A stretch of DNA of 64,000 bases from Sternotherus odoratus. Lineage: Eukaryota > Chordata > Testudines > Kinosternidae. Numbering within the stretch: position 1 is the stretch's first letter; every line of letters begins with the position of its first letter. Where the stretch lies: the NCBI GenBank assembly GCA_032164245.1, contig JAVMKO010000001.1, positions 12,871,603-12,935,602 on the forward strand, written 5' to 3'. Shown in pieces: positions 45,923 to 57,290 of this stretch. The notes beneath the pieces were generated by a model. The model was given only the letters and a program-made list of their open reading frames with translations, did not search any database and was not told where the DNA came from. The position numbers and the translations under genes were made by a program.

Positions 45923-47650
45923 TGGTTTTGTCAGCCACTCCAAGACCTGGCAAACTTATACCAGCATCAGGTTGTTTAGGGCCTGGCTTTTAACTGCCTT
46001 TCTGGTCACAGTCTTACAGCAGTGCTGCAAAATATTCAGTCTTGGCTGGCTAAGCCAGACTCTTATTAGACAGAAGGAAAAAGGAGAGAAGAAGGGAAGG
46101 AAAAGGCTCCACTGGGAGTTGGGGTGCAGACAGTCTCACATCTCAGGAGATGCTTGGGATTTAGCCAGAGTTGATGGAGGTGGCAGTGTCCCTCTCTTTG
46201 GCCTGGTCTGATCAGGACATCTCTCAAGGTTAGCATGAAGAAGGTCAGGAGTCCCAGGAGATGGTGCGGGTAGCACCATAATGGTGAAAATTGCTCCTTC
46301 CAGTGTCATGGTAGCCAGCTTTTTTCCACCCCAGAGTCTCTTTTTGAGGACTCCAAATGGAGTGATGGTCAGAATAGCCCATCTTCCGACACGTCCATTT
46401 GGGTTCATTGATTCCTGGTCCCATGCGCCTCTTATTTACCAGGTACAATTTGAACACAGTACTTGAGTTATATCAATAGGCCTTGTTTGACTAATTTAGT
46501 CTTTCTGTCTCCCTTTTGCATCTTTTCCCATCAACATTTACTGTTCTAGGTCATTGTGACACTTTATAAACTTTATCAAGTTGAGCTCACAATTAAGGTG
46601 AATTCATAGGCCCAATTATTACAACACCACAGCAAACCTGGAACGGCCCAATAATCTCAGGAATGGTCCTTTCAGAACAGCAGTGAGGCACCCTGAGTAG
46701 TTAATATGGGGAAGTTTGTGCTGGTCCTGTACCTGTTCTGTGAATAAGCAGGGATATCAGTGGAACAATTTACACATGGACCAAGGACCAAATTCCGGTC
46801 CCATTAAAGTCAATAGCAAAAATCCAATTGCACTGACTTCAGTGGGAACAGGATTAGGCCCTTATTGTACTTTAAAAAGCAAGTCAAACTTGTTTGCCGA
46901 CGTTCCAGCTTTGCTCGGTAACATGTTCCAGCTTTGCTCAGTAACTTCCCTGAACAACTGCACTGAACTAATCTTCTCCAGAATGTTTATTCTTGAACAC
47001 ACCAGTTACTAGGCAAATAAGTCCATTAGATTTCTTAATGTTCCTCAGCTTGGACATAAAACCACAATTTGGATCCTTGAGTCAGTGAGCTGGGGGCGGT
47101 GGTGGGAAAGCAAACACCTGTTTGTTGTTGTTCTGTGAGAAATCTGTTAAAAATGAGGCTGCAGCTGGAATTCTAACGTCTGAGGTTGTTAATATTAACA
47201 GAGTTAGATTCTGAACAATGACAGATTTTGCATTCTGTGGTGCTCGCTCGCTCTCTGTCACATTCTCTCCTTGTTTTAACTCTAAGCTGTGATTAAGAGT
47301 GGGCAAAGCTACAACATACACATCCTTCTGAGTCCAAATATTTAAAACAGATACTCATGCCCGGTTGGATGGGTAACAACAGGAAAAGAACAAGCCAATT
47401 AATGTTTCATAGCCATACAAAGGGGATATTCTACAACAGATCAGCTGTGTGGTGCCACAGCCACGAAATGGCCCGCGTCTGCAGTCCTTACTTGGGCTGA
47501 TGTATCATCAAATTCAGGGGAGTTCTTCTTGAGTGCAGACTGTGGATGCAGGTCTAAACGATTAATTTGGAAAAAGCAGATCTTAGACACTGAGTCTTGG
47601 CCTCAGGATCTAATTGACAAAGCTGAGTTTGTTCTTCAAAGAGAGCAGGG
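45923..47650. other. No gene or repeat recognised
   Basis: At 46902-46944 the phrase acatgttccagctttgctc repeats a nearby 'acgttccagctttgctcggt', a 25-base tandem duplication. The rest is unique. Confidence 0.4.
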
Positions 47651-47850
47651 TTGTGATCTAGTGGATTAGTCTTGGATCCTGGAGACTTGCTGGACTTAAT
47701 CCTAGCTACGATGTTGATTTACTGTTCCCTTGCACAACTCGCTTAGGACCTGGGCCTTCATCATTTCAACCAGAGCAAGCTCAGTCCCTTAACCTCTCTA
47801 TGCCTCAGCTCACTCATCTGTAAAATGGGGATATGTAACACAGAGACCCA
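47651..47850 (+). mobile_element. MIR-like SINE
   Basis: gtgatctagtggattagtct, cccttgcacaactcgcttag, ctctatgcctcagctcactc and atctgtaaaatggggatatg follow MIR from 5' end to CORE in forward sense. Confidence 0.8.
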
Positions 47851-48188
47851 TTGATGCATCACTACTGTCAGCAACTCTTGTCAGTCCTTCCATACTCATA
47901 CACTCAGACACTGTTGTCATAATCTGTATCTAAAAGGTGTCATATAAGGGATCATATACAAACTGGTAACACGCTGGTCCTGGAAATCATTGTGGGATGT
48001 GGATACAGGATGTCTAGAATGGATTATAAATATGTGCTAGAATTATATGCTTAAAATGGCAAGCAATGCCTAATTCATGCCTGTTCCAGACAAAGGGATG
48101 TGGTTTTGCCTGCTTGAATGTGTCTGCGATGTACATTAGGCAAAGTGTGAGCAAAGACAAAGAAAAGCACATTTACATCAACCTAGCA

Positions 48189-48700
48189 CAGAAGTTCCCA
48201 ACCTGTTTTTTATTGTGTACCCTCTTCCAGACCTACCAGCTGACTACATACCCCATCCCTTCTCATCACTGATCCTTTGTGTGTTCTTCTTAACACTACC
48301 TGTCTTTAGCCATCTGTCCATATTTCACTGTTACAAACAGATATAGTTATAGTGCAACATATACAACTGAACCCCCCCCCCCCCCGACTAAGTTCTGAGC
48401 TCAGTTAGAATGGACAGCTGCTGGGCAACTGAATCTGCACTTTACGGTGATTGGAAGTGAGGGCTCTGTACATCAGTGTATCTGTGTTCTCATTGGTACA
48501 TCTTGATGTAAATTAATTAGCATCTTTCATATAATAAATTCCCATAGTTACAAAGATCTGTCTGAGCAGCCTCTTTTGAAAATGCAATAAATAAAATAAT
48601 TAATAGATAAAATCCACCATTATACAATGTCTCCCGTATACCCCCCAGAGATGTCTCGCATACCCCCCGGGGTAAGCGTACCATAGTTTGGGAACCCCTG
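48189..48700. mobile_element. hAT element with perfect 8-bp duplication
   Basis: Ends CAGAAGTTCCCAACC and (reverse complement) CAGGGGTTCCCAAACT, with ACCTAGCA at 48181-48188 and 48701-48708. The interior is AT-rich with one C run near 48370 and a small inverted pair (taccccccagag, tgtctcgcatacccccc is a direct repeat of tgtctcccgtatacccccc). No transposase. Confidence 0.93.
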
Positions 48701-49161
48701 ACCTAGCAAGTTGGGGAGAGAGATAATCTAACAATCATGATAGGGGTGGAGAGTGCACCCCTCCAGGAAACCTTCCTTCTTCTTGAAGGAGGGTTAGTGA
48801 ATGTTGTAGGAAATCATGACATCTATTCCCCGGCAGAGGAGAGAGAGGCTTGGTTTGGGCTTACTTTTCAAAGTACATTTCAAAGGTTTACTGGACTATA
48901 TAAAAAAGGAGAGAGAATCTCATAGGGGTCTATCACTTGAGGGATTCAAGGGTCCAAAACTCTTGAAATCACAGCAGACTGGGTCCTTCAACCAAGTGGG
49001 TTGAACTCTCTGGGAAGTGAATATAAATTAGGCAAAGATTGTAACTTGCTGAAGTGAAATTCCAGTCTTAGAAGCCTAGTTTTATTTTTTGTTTTAATGA
49101 TCTGTCTTTACTCCTCATACTTGTTATCACTTAAACCTTTAACTTTTTGTTTAATAAACTT

Positions 49162-49980
49162 AGTATTGCCAATTTCAAGAGATCAGAAATCATGAATTGG
49201 AGCCCCCCAAAATTATGAGATTTAAAAAAAGATGATCTTGTATCTTAGGTCAGTCTCTTGATTTTTGAACTCCCCCTGCCCAACCCCAGGGTGTGTGCAT
49301 GTGATAATGAGGGTCACAGTCTCTCCCACGTGTGTTGGATAATGTGATTTTGGCCCGTTACAGGAGCTCTCAACCCTACATCCGCTCGTCTCCTGACCAA
49401 CAATATGTCTCCCAGTCCCCCGTCAGATCTGTCCCCCAGCCCCTATCATCACCACCATATCAGCACAGCCCCCCTACTTCACTGACACCCACTGCCCTCA
49501 GCTCACCCTCCCAAACTCACCCCATCTGCTCAGAATCCACCATCATACAGCCTCCCCCCCTCACTTCAACCCCGCCTGCAGCCCTCAGCCTCCCCCATCA
49601 CTTCAACCCCCCTTCAGCCCTCCTGCCTCACCTCTGCCTCTCTTAGGGTTCTTCACCCTCCCCTGGCGGGGGGGGGGGAGAGATGAAGTGGGGGCCTCTC
49701 TCCCCAAGCTGTCATGGGAGCCCTTTCTCTCAGGGCTGACAGCGGGAGCCCCTCTTCTTGGGGCTGACAGCGGGAGCATGACCACCTGGGACTGGCAGCT
49801 GAAGACCATGAGCAGGGGCTCCCACAGTCAGCCTCGAGAGGTGGGGCTCCATTTGTCAGCTCTAGGCAGCCAAACTCCCACTGTCAGCCCTGGGCAGTGG
49901 GGCTCCGGCTGTGAACCCCACGGGGAGGGGCTCCGGGAAGCTGACAGCGGGAACCCTGCCGCCCAGGTCTGTTGGCAATT
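49162..49980. repeat. Possible TGCCAA-family repeat, GC-rich interior
   Basis: Left agtattgccaatttc and right ttggcaatttcta are inverted. Inside, ggctgacagcgggagc recurs at about 49733 and 49760 with related words to 49960. No target duplication is convincing. Confidence 0.4.
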
Positions 49981-51056
49981 TCTAAGTAAAACTCAGCTTC
50001 ACTCGTGATTTATTTAGAAATCACCTCTCTCATAATACATTTCCCTGTGGATACCATCTGATTGTTTTTTAATTGACCCAGCTGTTTTGGACAATGAATC
50101 ATTGCCCACCAGACCATTTCTCACATGAAAAGCACCATGTCTGGAAGGGGAAAAAGCATGATGTTTTTAATTGATGTAATCTGCTTTACATGATCAGACA
50201 GGATCACTAGGAAACAGATGTGCTGTAATACATGTCCGGTATCTGAGTGTCTTAATTGAGAGAGAGATTTGGAAAACAGTTCTGCAGATCAGCTATGCCT
50301 CTTTTAAAGGTTTGAGTTTAGCATTCAAAACAGAGAGGTTCCTCTTTGCTAGCTTGCTCCCATCAGATAAGCCCTAGGAGATAATGAGCTCCTTTTGTCT
50401 TATAAGATGACAGAGAAATACACTTTGTGATCTCTTCGGAGAGGAAATAAACTGCTTAGCAGTTCATTTCTGATGAGTATAATGGAGAAAAAGCTCAATA
50501 CTGAGAGCTATTTGTACAGCCTTTGATTCAGGATAATGCTAATGCAATTATGCTGCAAGGGACGTAGATGTAATAGGTCTTTAAAGATAACACTTAGCTT
50601 TTTAATACAGGTAAAGATTAATCATAAAGCGGAGCAGTTCGGGAAGGAGGGCTGAAATAAGGAAGGCATTGGGTCAGTTTTGTTTATCCCCTTCTATCTT
50701 TGTCTTGGGGAAAGACATGTGGCATGCCATTAAAATTTGCACACAACAGGTAACTGAGGAGGATGAGTTGATACCAAAGTGGGGGGGGGTACCTGGAGAG
50801 GGTACCACAGCCCTTTAGCGGGAGTGCCTGGGAAGACAAATTGCTAGCATATTAAGGGATATAATGTGGCTTTGTGGTCTCAAATCTAAGGGTGTTATTT
50901 TGGATTTCCACCTGGGTGACTAATGTGGGGATAACCAATTAAAGTGGGATTTCTACAGGCAACTTCTACTACTGATCAATGATCTCAGAATTTGTCCCAT
51001 GACTGAATGTATATGCTGGGAAGAAAGAGTTGGGTTTGGGGTATGATGAAGGCGTG

Positions 51057-51078
51057 CACACACACACACACACACACA
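51057..51078. repeat. (CA)n microsatellite
   Basis: Eleven perfect CA dinucleotides. Confidence 0.95.
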
Positions 51079-51386
51079 AAACAAGGCAAACTAAGTTGCT
51101 CTTTTCCAGTTGAACGTCTCAACGGCAGGGCTGTCCCAAAGTGTACCCTCAGATATCGCCTTCAGAACCCTAAAACCGGGCTACAGCTGCTGCCCTTTCC
51201 ATGATAAGGGCAAAGCTGATCAGGTACTTGTTGTTGGACAGAAACAATAATCAATTTCTATTAATCTGTCATATAAGATACAAGTACAGGACTATATTAG
51301 GTGCTGATTGCATATATATTCGTATTACTTGTTGTTAAAGGTGCCTGTTGATGCAGATAGATTAAGCTGTGATCTAGATCAAGAGG

Positions 51387-52552
51387 TGTGACGGTGCTGT
51401 TCCTGGTGGGATCCAACTGTGAGTGTCAGATCAGGACAGATTGCTTCCAAAGGGGCAACTACAGCCCAAAGCTGGGGTTTTCCACACTAAGGTAAACCAA
51501 ACCAGCCAAACAGAAGAGACTTTGGTTTCGCCCCACTGGCTAACCACAAGTCACACAAGCAATTCCCTTAGACACTCCAGCTTCCCAATATCACCACCAG
51601 CAGCCACCTGTCCTGGGGACCAATGGTTATGAAAACCAATACCCCAAATAAAGAAAACGGTTCTCCCCAATTCCAAAGAATTAGGCCCCAGACCCTGGTC
51701 AATATAAAAATCAGATCTTCCCACAAATCACGCTGTTGCCAATCCTTTAGAATCTAAATCTAAAGGTTTATTATACAAGGAAAAAGGTATAGGTGAGGGT
51801 TAAGAATGTTTAAAAGAAATCAATTACATGCAGTAATGGCACATCTCTTGGTTCAGGCTTGCAGCAAAGGTAGAATAAACTGCAGGTTTAACTTAAAGTC
51901 TTTAGAAAGCATCCCCTCCAGAGATGGGTCAGCACCTTTGGCCAGAGTTCACCTGTGTAGCAAAGTCCATTCAGAGCTGGAAGCAAGGCAGGCTGCAGGC
52001 TGAAGGTAGAAGACCAAGTTGGGGGGGCTGTAGCAGCTTCCTTTATAGTTTTTTTTTCCAGGTGCAGGAACCTCTTTGTTCTTGCTGTGAAAGTCCAGCC
52101 CCATGGAGTCCTGGAGTCACATGGACAGATCACATGACCATGCATGACTCGTTATTTGCAGGCAGCGGCCATTATGCACAGGCTGCCTGGCATGCTCTTT
52201 CTGATAGACTTTTTGTCTGGATTGGAGCATTCCAAGCTCCCAGAGTCCATTGTGGTGCTGATAGTCCTTTAAGGGGCCATCAGGCAGCCCAAGCCAAGCT
52301 GACGCCCGGTATTCAGGAATGTCTTTCCCCAGCAGAGCACAATATTTGGAAAGACAGACAGTCCAGAGCCAATATTCATAACTTTAACTACAAAATTGAT
52401 ACACACAGACCAATGGCATATTCATAATCAGCAATTCATAACCTAGTCGTAGACACCCATTATGACCCCCTGTACATAAGATTTGGTGCCACTATAGGAC
52501 CCTGGTTGCTCCAATGATCTATAGGGTCCCAAATTATTTCAGTAACGTGACA
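51387..52552 (-). mobile_element. Solo LTR with perfect 5-bp target duplication
   Basis: Starts TGTGACGGTGCTG and ends CAGTAACGTGACA, flanked by AGAGG at 51382-51386 and 52553-52557. A minus-strand AATAAA (51767-51772) and a minus-strand TATA-like ctataaagg near 52037 are spaced as in a U3-R-U5 LTR read on the minus strand. Its TGTGACGG start equals that of the LTR at 21666, but the bodies differ. Confidence 0.9.
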
Positions 52553-52634
52553 AGAGGGCTTTAATTTTAACTGGCTGGTGGCCTGGACTCGGAGAGTGAG
52601 ATGAGTGTCTGGAACAGCTTTCCAAAAGGGAGAC

Positions 52635-52810
52635 AGATCAAGTGTACTGGTTAGATCAGAGGACTGGGAGTCAGAACTTCAGGGTCTGTCCTCAATTCTA
52701 TGTGCCTTACTCACTCCGTCTGTACAATGGGGATAATAATACCTTTGTGAAGGTTTTTGAAACTCTCCAATGAAAGTCGCTACGTAAGAACAAAGCATTA
52801 TTATTACAAT
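52635..52810 (+). mobile_element. MIR-like SINE
   Basis: gaggactgggagtcagaact, gtgccttactcactccgtct and gtacaatggggataataata follow MIR in forward sense, ending in cattattattac. Confidence 0.8.
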
Positions 52811-53480
52811 ATATTTTATGTCACATAGGACTTCACAGTGTGCTGCACACTATGGTGCGCACCTAGACTATCACGTGACAGAATTCAGATCTTTCTGCTC
52901 CAAAACCACCGGCTACTGTCTTTTGAGCTAAAAGAGGAACACCTCTGCCTGTCAGCAGTAGAAGGCCTATGGTAAACATCTGAACACTTTGGAATCTCTC
53001 CAGCGAAGGGTAGCAGCACGCACAAGCATGTATATATACACCCCTACACCCACACCCACTCTTTCTCTCTCTCTCTTCCGCTCTCTCTCTCTCTCTTCCT
53101 AGCCATTACATTCCAAGTACTAAAGTGGCAGTAGACTACACTAACTCCATATTGTAGTCCCTTAAAAAGTGTGAGGAAATATGGAGAAATGGGGAAGAAA
53201 ATTTCTGGAAGTGGTATCCTCCCAAGGAAACGTGAAATTTCTGGAAGTGGTTTCTTCCCAAGGAAACGTGAAATTTCTGGAAGTGGTATCTTCCCACAGA
53301 AAAAGGCTTGAGAAATGTGAGGTTCTACAAATTTTCCTGATAGCTCCCGCTGCTCCTCAATGGATGGCACTCGAGGAGTGACATTCACAAAACTGTTGGA
53401 AAATAATATTACAACTTACAAATAATACTTGACATTTTCTAGAATGTTCCCTTGCTTATGGGATTTGATCCACTGGGACA
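52811..53480. other. Unique DNA with two small tandem repeats
   Basis: A CT-rich run lies at 53059-53099. No exon is seen; frames across the 36-base repeat are artefacts of it. Confidence 0.4.
53201..53304 (+). repeat. 36-base tandem repeat
   Basis: Units start atttctggaagtggt at 53201, 53237 and 53273, each followed by tcccaaggaaacgtgaa, the last one incomplete. Confidence 0.9.
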
Positions 53481-53488
53481 GGGAAAAA

Positions 53489-53799
53489 CAGAGGTGAAAG
53501 TAAGGCGGTACGGGCCGGTATGCCGTACCGGTAAAAAGCCTGTCCGGCCCCTACTGCCTTACTTTAAAGCGCTGCTTTTAAAGTGCAGCAGCACTTTAAG
53601 ATCCCTGTTGCTCCCCCTCCCCCCCCCATCAGCTGCTGATGGGGGAGAGGGGCAAAAGGAACAGTTAACCAGCCCGAGAACGGGGGGGAGGAGCAGACTC
53701 CCTAGCCCAGCCCCTTCCGTCTGAGCCTCCCCCCCCTTCCAGGGGCAGCTGCGGGCCCCACCCTGTACCGGTAAATCATCATTTTTACTCTCACCCCTG
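53489..53799. mobile_element. hAT element
   Basis: Ends CAGAGGTGAAAGTAAGG and (reverse complement) CAGGGGTGAGAGTAAAAA are flanked by GGGAAAAA and GGGAAAAG (7 of 8). Inside, the word gtaccggtaaa occurs twice, near each end. GC-rich centre, no transposase. Confidence 0.88.
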
Positions 53800-54019
53800 G
53801 GGAAAAGACACTGTTTTTGTCAGTGAACACAGCTATTCACAATGGTGAAATTTTGAAATGAGCAAAATAACAAATATTCTTGCATGTGGATTTCTTTTGG
53901 GGGGGGCAAATAATTTTTCCATTTTCATAGCAAAACAACATTCTTGTAGCCAGATGAAGGGGGTTGTACTTTTATTTTATTTTTTGGTCTGTGAAAAATG
54001 ATGATCCATGAAAGGGTTA

Positions 54020-54138
54020 ATTCCTTAGATTGTAAATTCTTTGGGATTGGGAGTGTCTTTTTGTTCTGTTTGCACAGCCCCTAGCACAATGAGGTGATGG
54101 TCTGTGACAGGGGCTCCCAGGAGATCTTCCAGTACAAA
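54020..54138 (+). mobile_element. MIR-like SINE tail, split by a Helitron-like element
   Basis: tgtaaattctttgggattgg, gcacagcccctagcacaatg and gtctgtgacaggggctccca are the tail half in forward sense. The tail's final aataat part (taatcaataagaag) is found after the insertion at 54551. Confidence 0.8.
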
Positions 54139-54208
54139 TCCTATATAATAATCGGCTAGAGAAGTGTGTGTGAAGCCGTCATGCGCAGTAGAGACGGCCC
54201 AGACGAAT

Positions 54209-54228
54209 GGCATGCTGGGAGGTGTAGT
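54209..54228 (-). promoter_or_regulatory. ZNF143/THAP11-type SBS motif in Helitron copy 2
   Basis: The minus strand reads ACTACACCTCCCAGCATGCC, matching ACTACAAYTCCCAGCATGC at 18 of 19 positions, with a different mismatch from copy 1. Confidence 0.6.
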
Positions 54229-54236
54229 TCGGCAGC

Positions 54237-54252
54237 ACAACATGGCTGCCGC
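54237..54252 (+). promoter_or_regulatory. YY1-like site in Helitron copy 2
   Basis: acaacatggctgccgc resembles AAnATGGCGGC and is placed about 10 bases from the SBS motif, as in copy 1. Confidence 0.4.
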
Positions 54253-54579
54253 GCGTGTGCCGCCGAGAGGGAAGCAGGGTCTGGATCAGAGACTCGGGAG
54301 CGCGGGCAGGAGGGTGGCTGGGCACAGGAGGCGCAGGCAGGGGGGCCTTGGAGTGGGGGAGCGGGGCTGAGCGAGCAGGGGGAGCCCTTGGAGTGGGGGG
54401 AAGGGGGAGTTGAGCGAGCAGGGGGGCCCTTGGAGTGGGGGGCGGGGGGGCTGAGTGAGTGGAGGGGGGGCCCTTGGAGTGGGGAGGGGGGAGAGAACTG
54501 AGCGAGTGGGGGGGGGGGCCGCGAGCCGTGTACACGGGCTTTTAGACTAGTAATCAATAAGAAGAAGAAGAACAATTAA

Positions 54580-55890
54580 TAGGAGAAGTGTCCTGCCCTC
54601 AGGATACAACCAGACAATGAGAGCTTGTTCTGATGATGTAAGGCTTGTCATTTAGTATATTACCTAGCCCTGGTGTGTTTGTGGGTGGGTGGGGGTGTTC
54701 TGAGAGAACGGATTTCTTCTGCTAAGAGAACTGCACTGCTCTCTAGCCTCTCACAGAGCTGAATCTTTTTCAGTTCTGAACATTTACTGCATCTAAACCC
54801 CTAGATGAAAATCTCGCTGTGGTCTATATGTTATGGCTTCTCTCACGTCAGTACATTAAGGGCCAGTTAGAGCTTCTCTCCCCCTTAGATAACCGGTGGT
54901 CGCTGAGTGCCCGGTGTGGGGACACTAGGCTCCCTCTGCCACAGCACATTGGCCTATAGTGGTGTCTCTGTCTCCCCTTTTTCCTAAGATGTAGCATGGC
55001 ACGCCTGTGGGTATGTTCCACATGGAGGCTGTGCTATGTCTACACTGCAGTTAGACACTTGTGGCTGGCCCCTGCCAGCTGACTCAGGCTCACAGGGCCT
55101 GGGTTAAGGGGCTGTTTAATTGTGGTGTAGAAGTTCCAGACTGTCTCTGTTCTAGAAAGACCGAATGCCTCTAGTTGTCACTGCTCAAGTGGTGTGTCTC
55201 GCTTCCTCCCTCCATCTGCCCCACCCTTGTGTCTCTAGGAGCTTTAATTGAGCCCTTTTCATTGATTCCCCCGACCTCCCAAGAGCCACCAATTAACAAC
55301 TTGGGTTATCTGGCTAATCACTTTGACAATTTCCTGTGTTAAAATGAGGGCATCTCTCCTGGCTGTGTTTGCAGTTTGCTAAGTGTCGAGCACCGAGGCA
55401 TATATTTGAACTGTCAATTCATTCATTTCATTTCTGTCCAACAGATTTACATAACTCAAGGAATTTCCTTATCTGTGAGGACCAATGCCGAGTTTGCTGC
55501 TAAGCTTGGACAACTAGTGAAAAAAAGTCTCTTGTGTTGCTGAACCATCCCATTTAATAGCTCCCTTCAGAATCACAAATGTCTTTCATTTACATGCTGA
55601 GAAAAGAGGGATGATGACGATGTTGCAAGTATAGGGCAAGACTCATTTGTCTAAAATTTTGCACTTTTTGTTGGCACCTTTTAAAATAATCTTCTTGGTT
55701 GGGAGTTGGAAGATGGCTAAGGGGAATTGTTGGACATGAGATATGGAGCCTTTCCTACAGAAGTGCTACTGTGATGATCTGAGTTCCTGCCTGATTCGTC
55801 AGCAGGGTGAAAACTGGGGATTTTCAGCACTGGAGCACAAACTAAAGGCCTGACTCCATTAGTTCATAATAGTAGTAGTAGGCAGATATC
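54580..55890. other. Mostly unique DNA
   Basis: One MITE fragment lies within. The part from 55200 to 55560 is AT-rich with several ATTA/TAAT words (ccaattaacaac, ctaatcactttgac) and no known repeat. Confidence 0.4.
55027..55135. mobile_element. Possible short Harbinger-like fragment
   Basis: gtgctatgtctacactgcag faces ttgtggtgtagaag. In between lie inverted words ggctggcccctgccagctga. It resembles the 'tgtctacactgcag' MITE type. No duplication is seen. Confidence 0.45.
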
Positions 55891-55898
55891 CTCTAGCA

Positions 55899-56261
55899 CA
55901 GAGGACCCCAACCTTCTTATCACCAATGCTTGCGGCCCGGGGGGGGGGGGGGGTACACTATTTAGAGCCGTGGCCCCTTTCAGGTTTTCCCTCGGCGCGG
56001 CGGACCCTTATATGTCCGCCGATAAGCCGCTGAATACACAGCCGCAACCCCTTTGAAGTTTTTTGAAGTTTTTCCCTCGGCGCCGCGGACTCCTATATGT
56101 CCACCGAAAAGCCGCCGAGTAGGGAAAAAATAGCCGCGGGCCGGAAGAGAAGGTAGCCCGGAAGGAAAAGCGGCCGATAGGGAAGGCACGGCGGCCGCGG
56201 ACCGGTAACAATTGATCCACGGACCGGTACCGGTCCGCGGCCCGGGGGTTGGGGACCACTG
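55899..56261. mobile_element. hAT element with perfect 8-bp duplication, CpG-rich
   Basis: Ends CAGAGGACCCCAACC and (reverse complement) CAGTGGTCCCCAACCCC, with CTCTAGCA at 55891-55898 and 56262-56269. The interior repeats tttccctcggcgc and ctatatgtccrccga, giving an internal tandem duplication of about 80 bases, and has ggaccggtaccggtcc. Confidence 0.94.
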
Positions 56262-56269
56262 CTCTAGCA

Positions 56270-57080
56270 GACATCCCCAGCCAGTAGACGGACACGTGAC
56301 ACAGACTTTGCCAGCATGGTACATTACCACATTAAAACATGTTGGGTGTGGGGGGCAAACCCTGGCATGATGATGCATTAGTCCTGCAATGGCCTGGGGA
56401 ATTAAATATGACAAACTTGGTTAAGGCAATGTTAGGGTTGCAGTTTTAAGATCAAAAATTGCCACGAAGCGCTAAAGTTCAGCAGTCTACAACAGCGTGA
56501 ACTTGCCCACTCAGCTGTATTGCATATCCATAGTGTATTCTACGTGTCTCTTTCCTATGTAATATCTAATGTAATACAATGACAGCATTTGTTAGTATAT
56601 TAAATTCCATATTGATTAGCAAGGAAGGATGATCAGCGGGAGGTTATGAAGAGAAATACGTTAAAGATTATAAGACACTCTGGTACTATGGTAATACAAT
56701 GGTATCCCACATAGGAAGAAGCAAAAAGCTCAGATAGAAAACTCAACTTTAGTGTTTGTTTAAATACTAAGAATATCCATTTTTTCTTCATAAATTTGTC
56801 CATGAATGGAGTGTTCCTGAATCAGGGGGACAGATGGCATTTCTAGTGCCAAGCATAATGCAGCAGTCAATCTGCAAACATCCTTACAAGGCTGCATCTG
56901 CTTTGCAGTTCAGTCCGAACCTGCAATATCCTGGCTTTTCCAGTGCTTGATCACTATAGAATAGAGACTTATTCATTGCAGAGCTGGCATGGTGACTGCA
57001 TACAAGTCCATGTATTTGTTGGAGCCTCTTTTAGGGTGAATTGCAAAGGCTTGATATCTGAATCTTGTGCAGATTTCAAC
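56270..57080. other. No gene or repeat recognised
   Basis: Unique DNA; near 56680-56710 'gtaatacaatgg' repeats a phrase from 56570. Confidence 0.4.
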
Positions 57081-57084
57081 CATA

Positions 57085-57290
57085 ATAATAGCACTTAGTA
57101 CTTTTCATTTGCAGAGTATTGTACAAATAACCTTTCTAACGAGGTATCATCCCCCCTCCCACAAGATGGAGTGAAGAAGGCAGAAACTTTTCAAATTACA
57201 GTGGATCAGTAGTAGGATTAGAGCACAGGAGTTCCTGATTCTTAACTCCTTGTTCAGCCCATTAGGCCATATTTCCTAGTGTCAAAGTAA
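57085..57290 (-). mobile_element. MIR-like SINE
   Basis: aataatagcacttagtactt, tgcagagtattgtacaaata and the later agtaggattagagcacagga, cagcccattaggccat follow the reversed order of MIR. Confidence 0.6.

Larger units (their letters stand above)
48709..51381. other. Mostly unique DNA with one possible GC-rich repeat
   Basis: A candidate inverted-end repeat (49162-49980) and a (CA)n at 51057-51078 are present. From 50040 to 51000 I recognise no repeat family at all. Confidence 0.4.
54139..54550 (+). mobile_element. Non-autonomous Helitron-like element, copy 2
   Basis: Starts TCCTATATAATAATCGGC after A and ends GGGCTTTTAGACTAG before T. A perfect stem (ccgtgtacacgg) lies 9 bases before CTAG. 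Joining the flanks gives gtacaaataatcaataa, the normal MIR tail, with no target duplication, as expected for a Helitron. The right half is a G-rich minisatellite with 'cccttggagtgggg' and 'gagcgag' units, matching copy 1 at 10555. No protein is encoded; apparent frames here are minisatellite artefacts. Confidence 0.82.

Noticed and set aside
54156..54575. 139-codon minus-strand frame and shadows
   Set aside because: It is produced by the G-rich minisatellite in the Helitron-like element and encodes no Rep or helicase motif.
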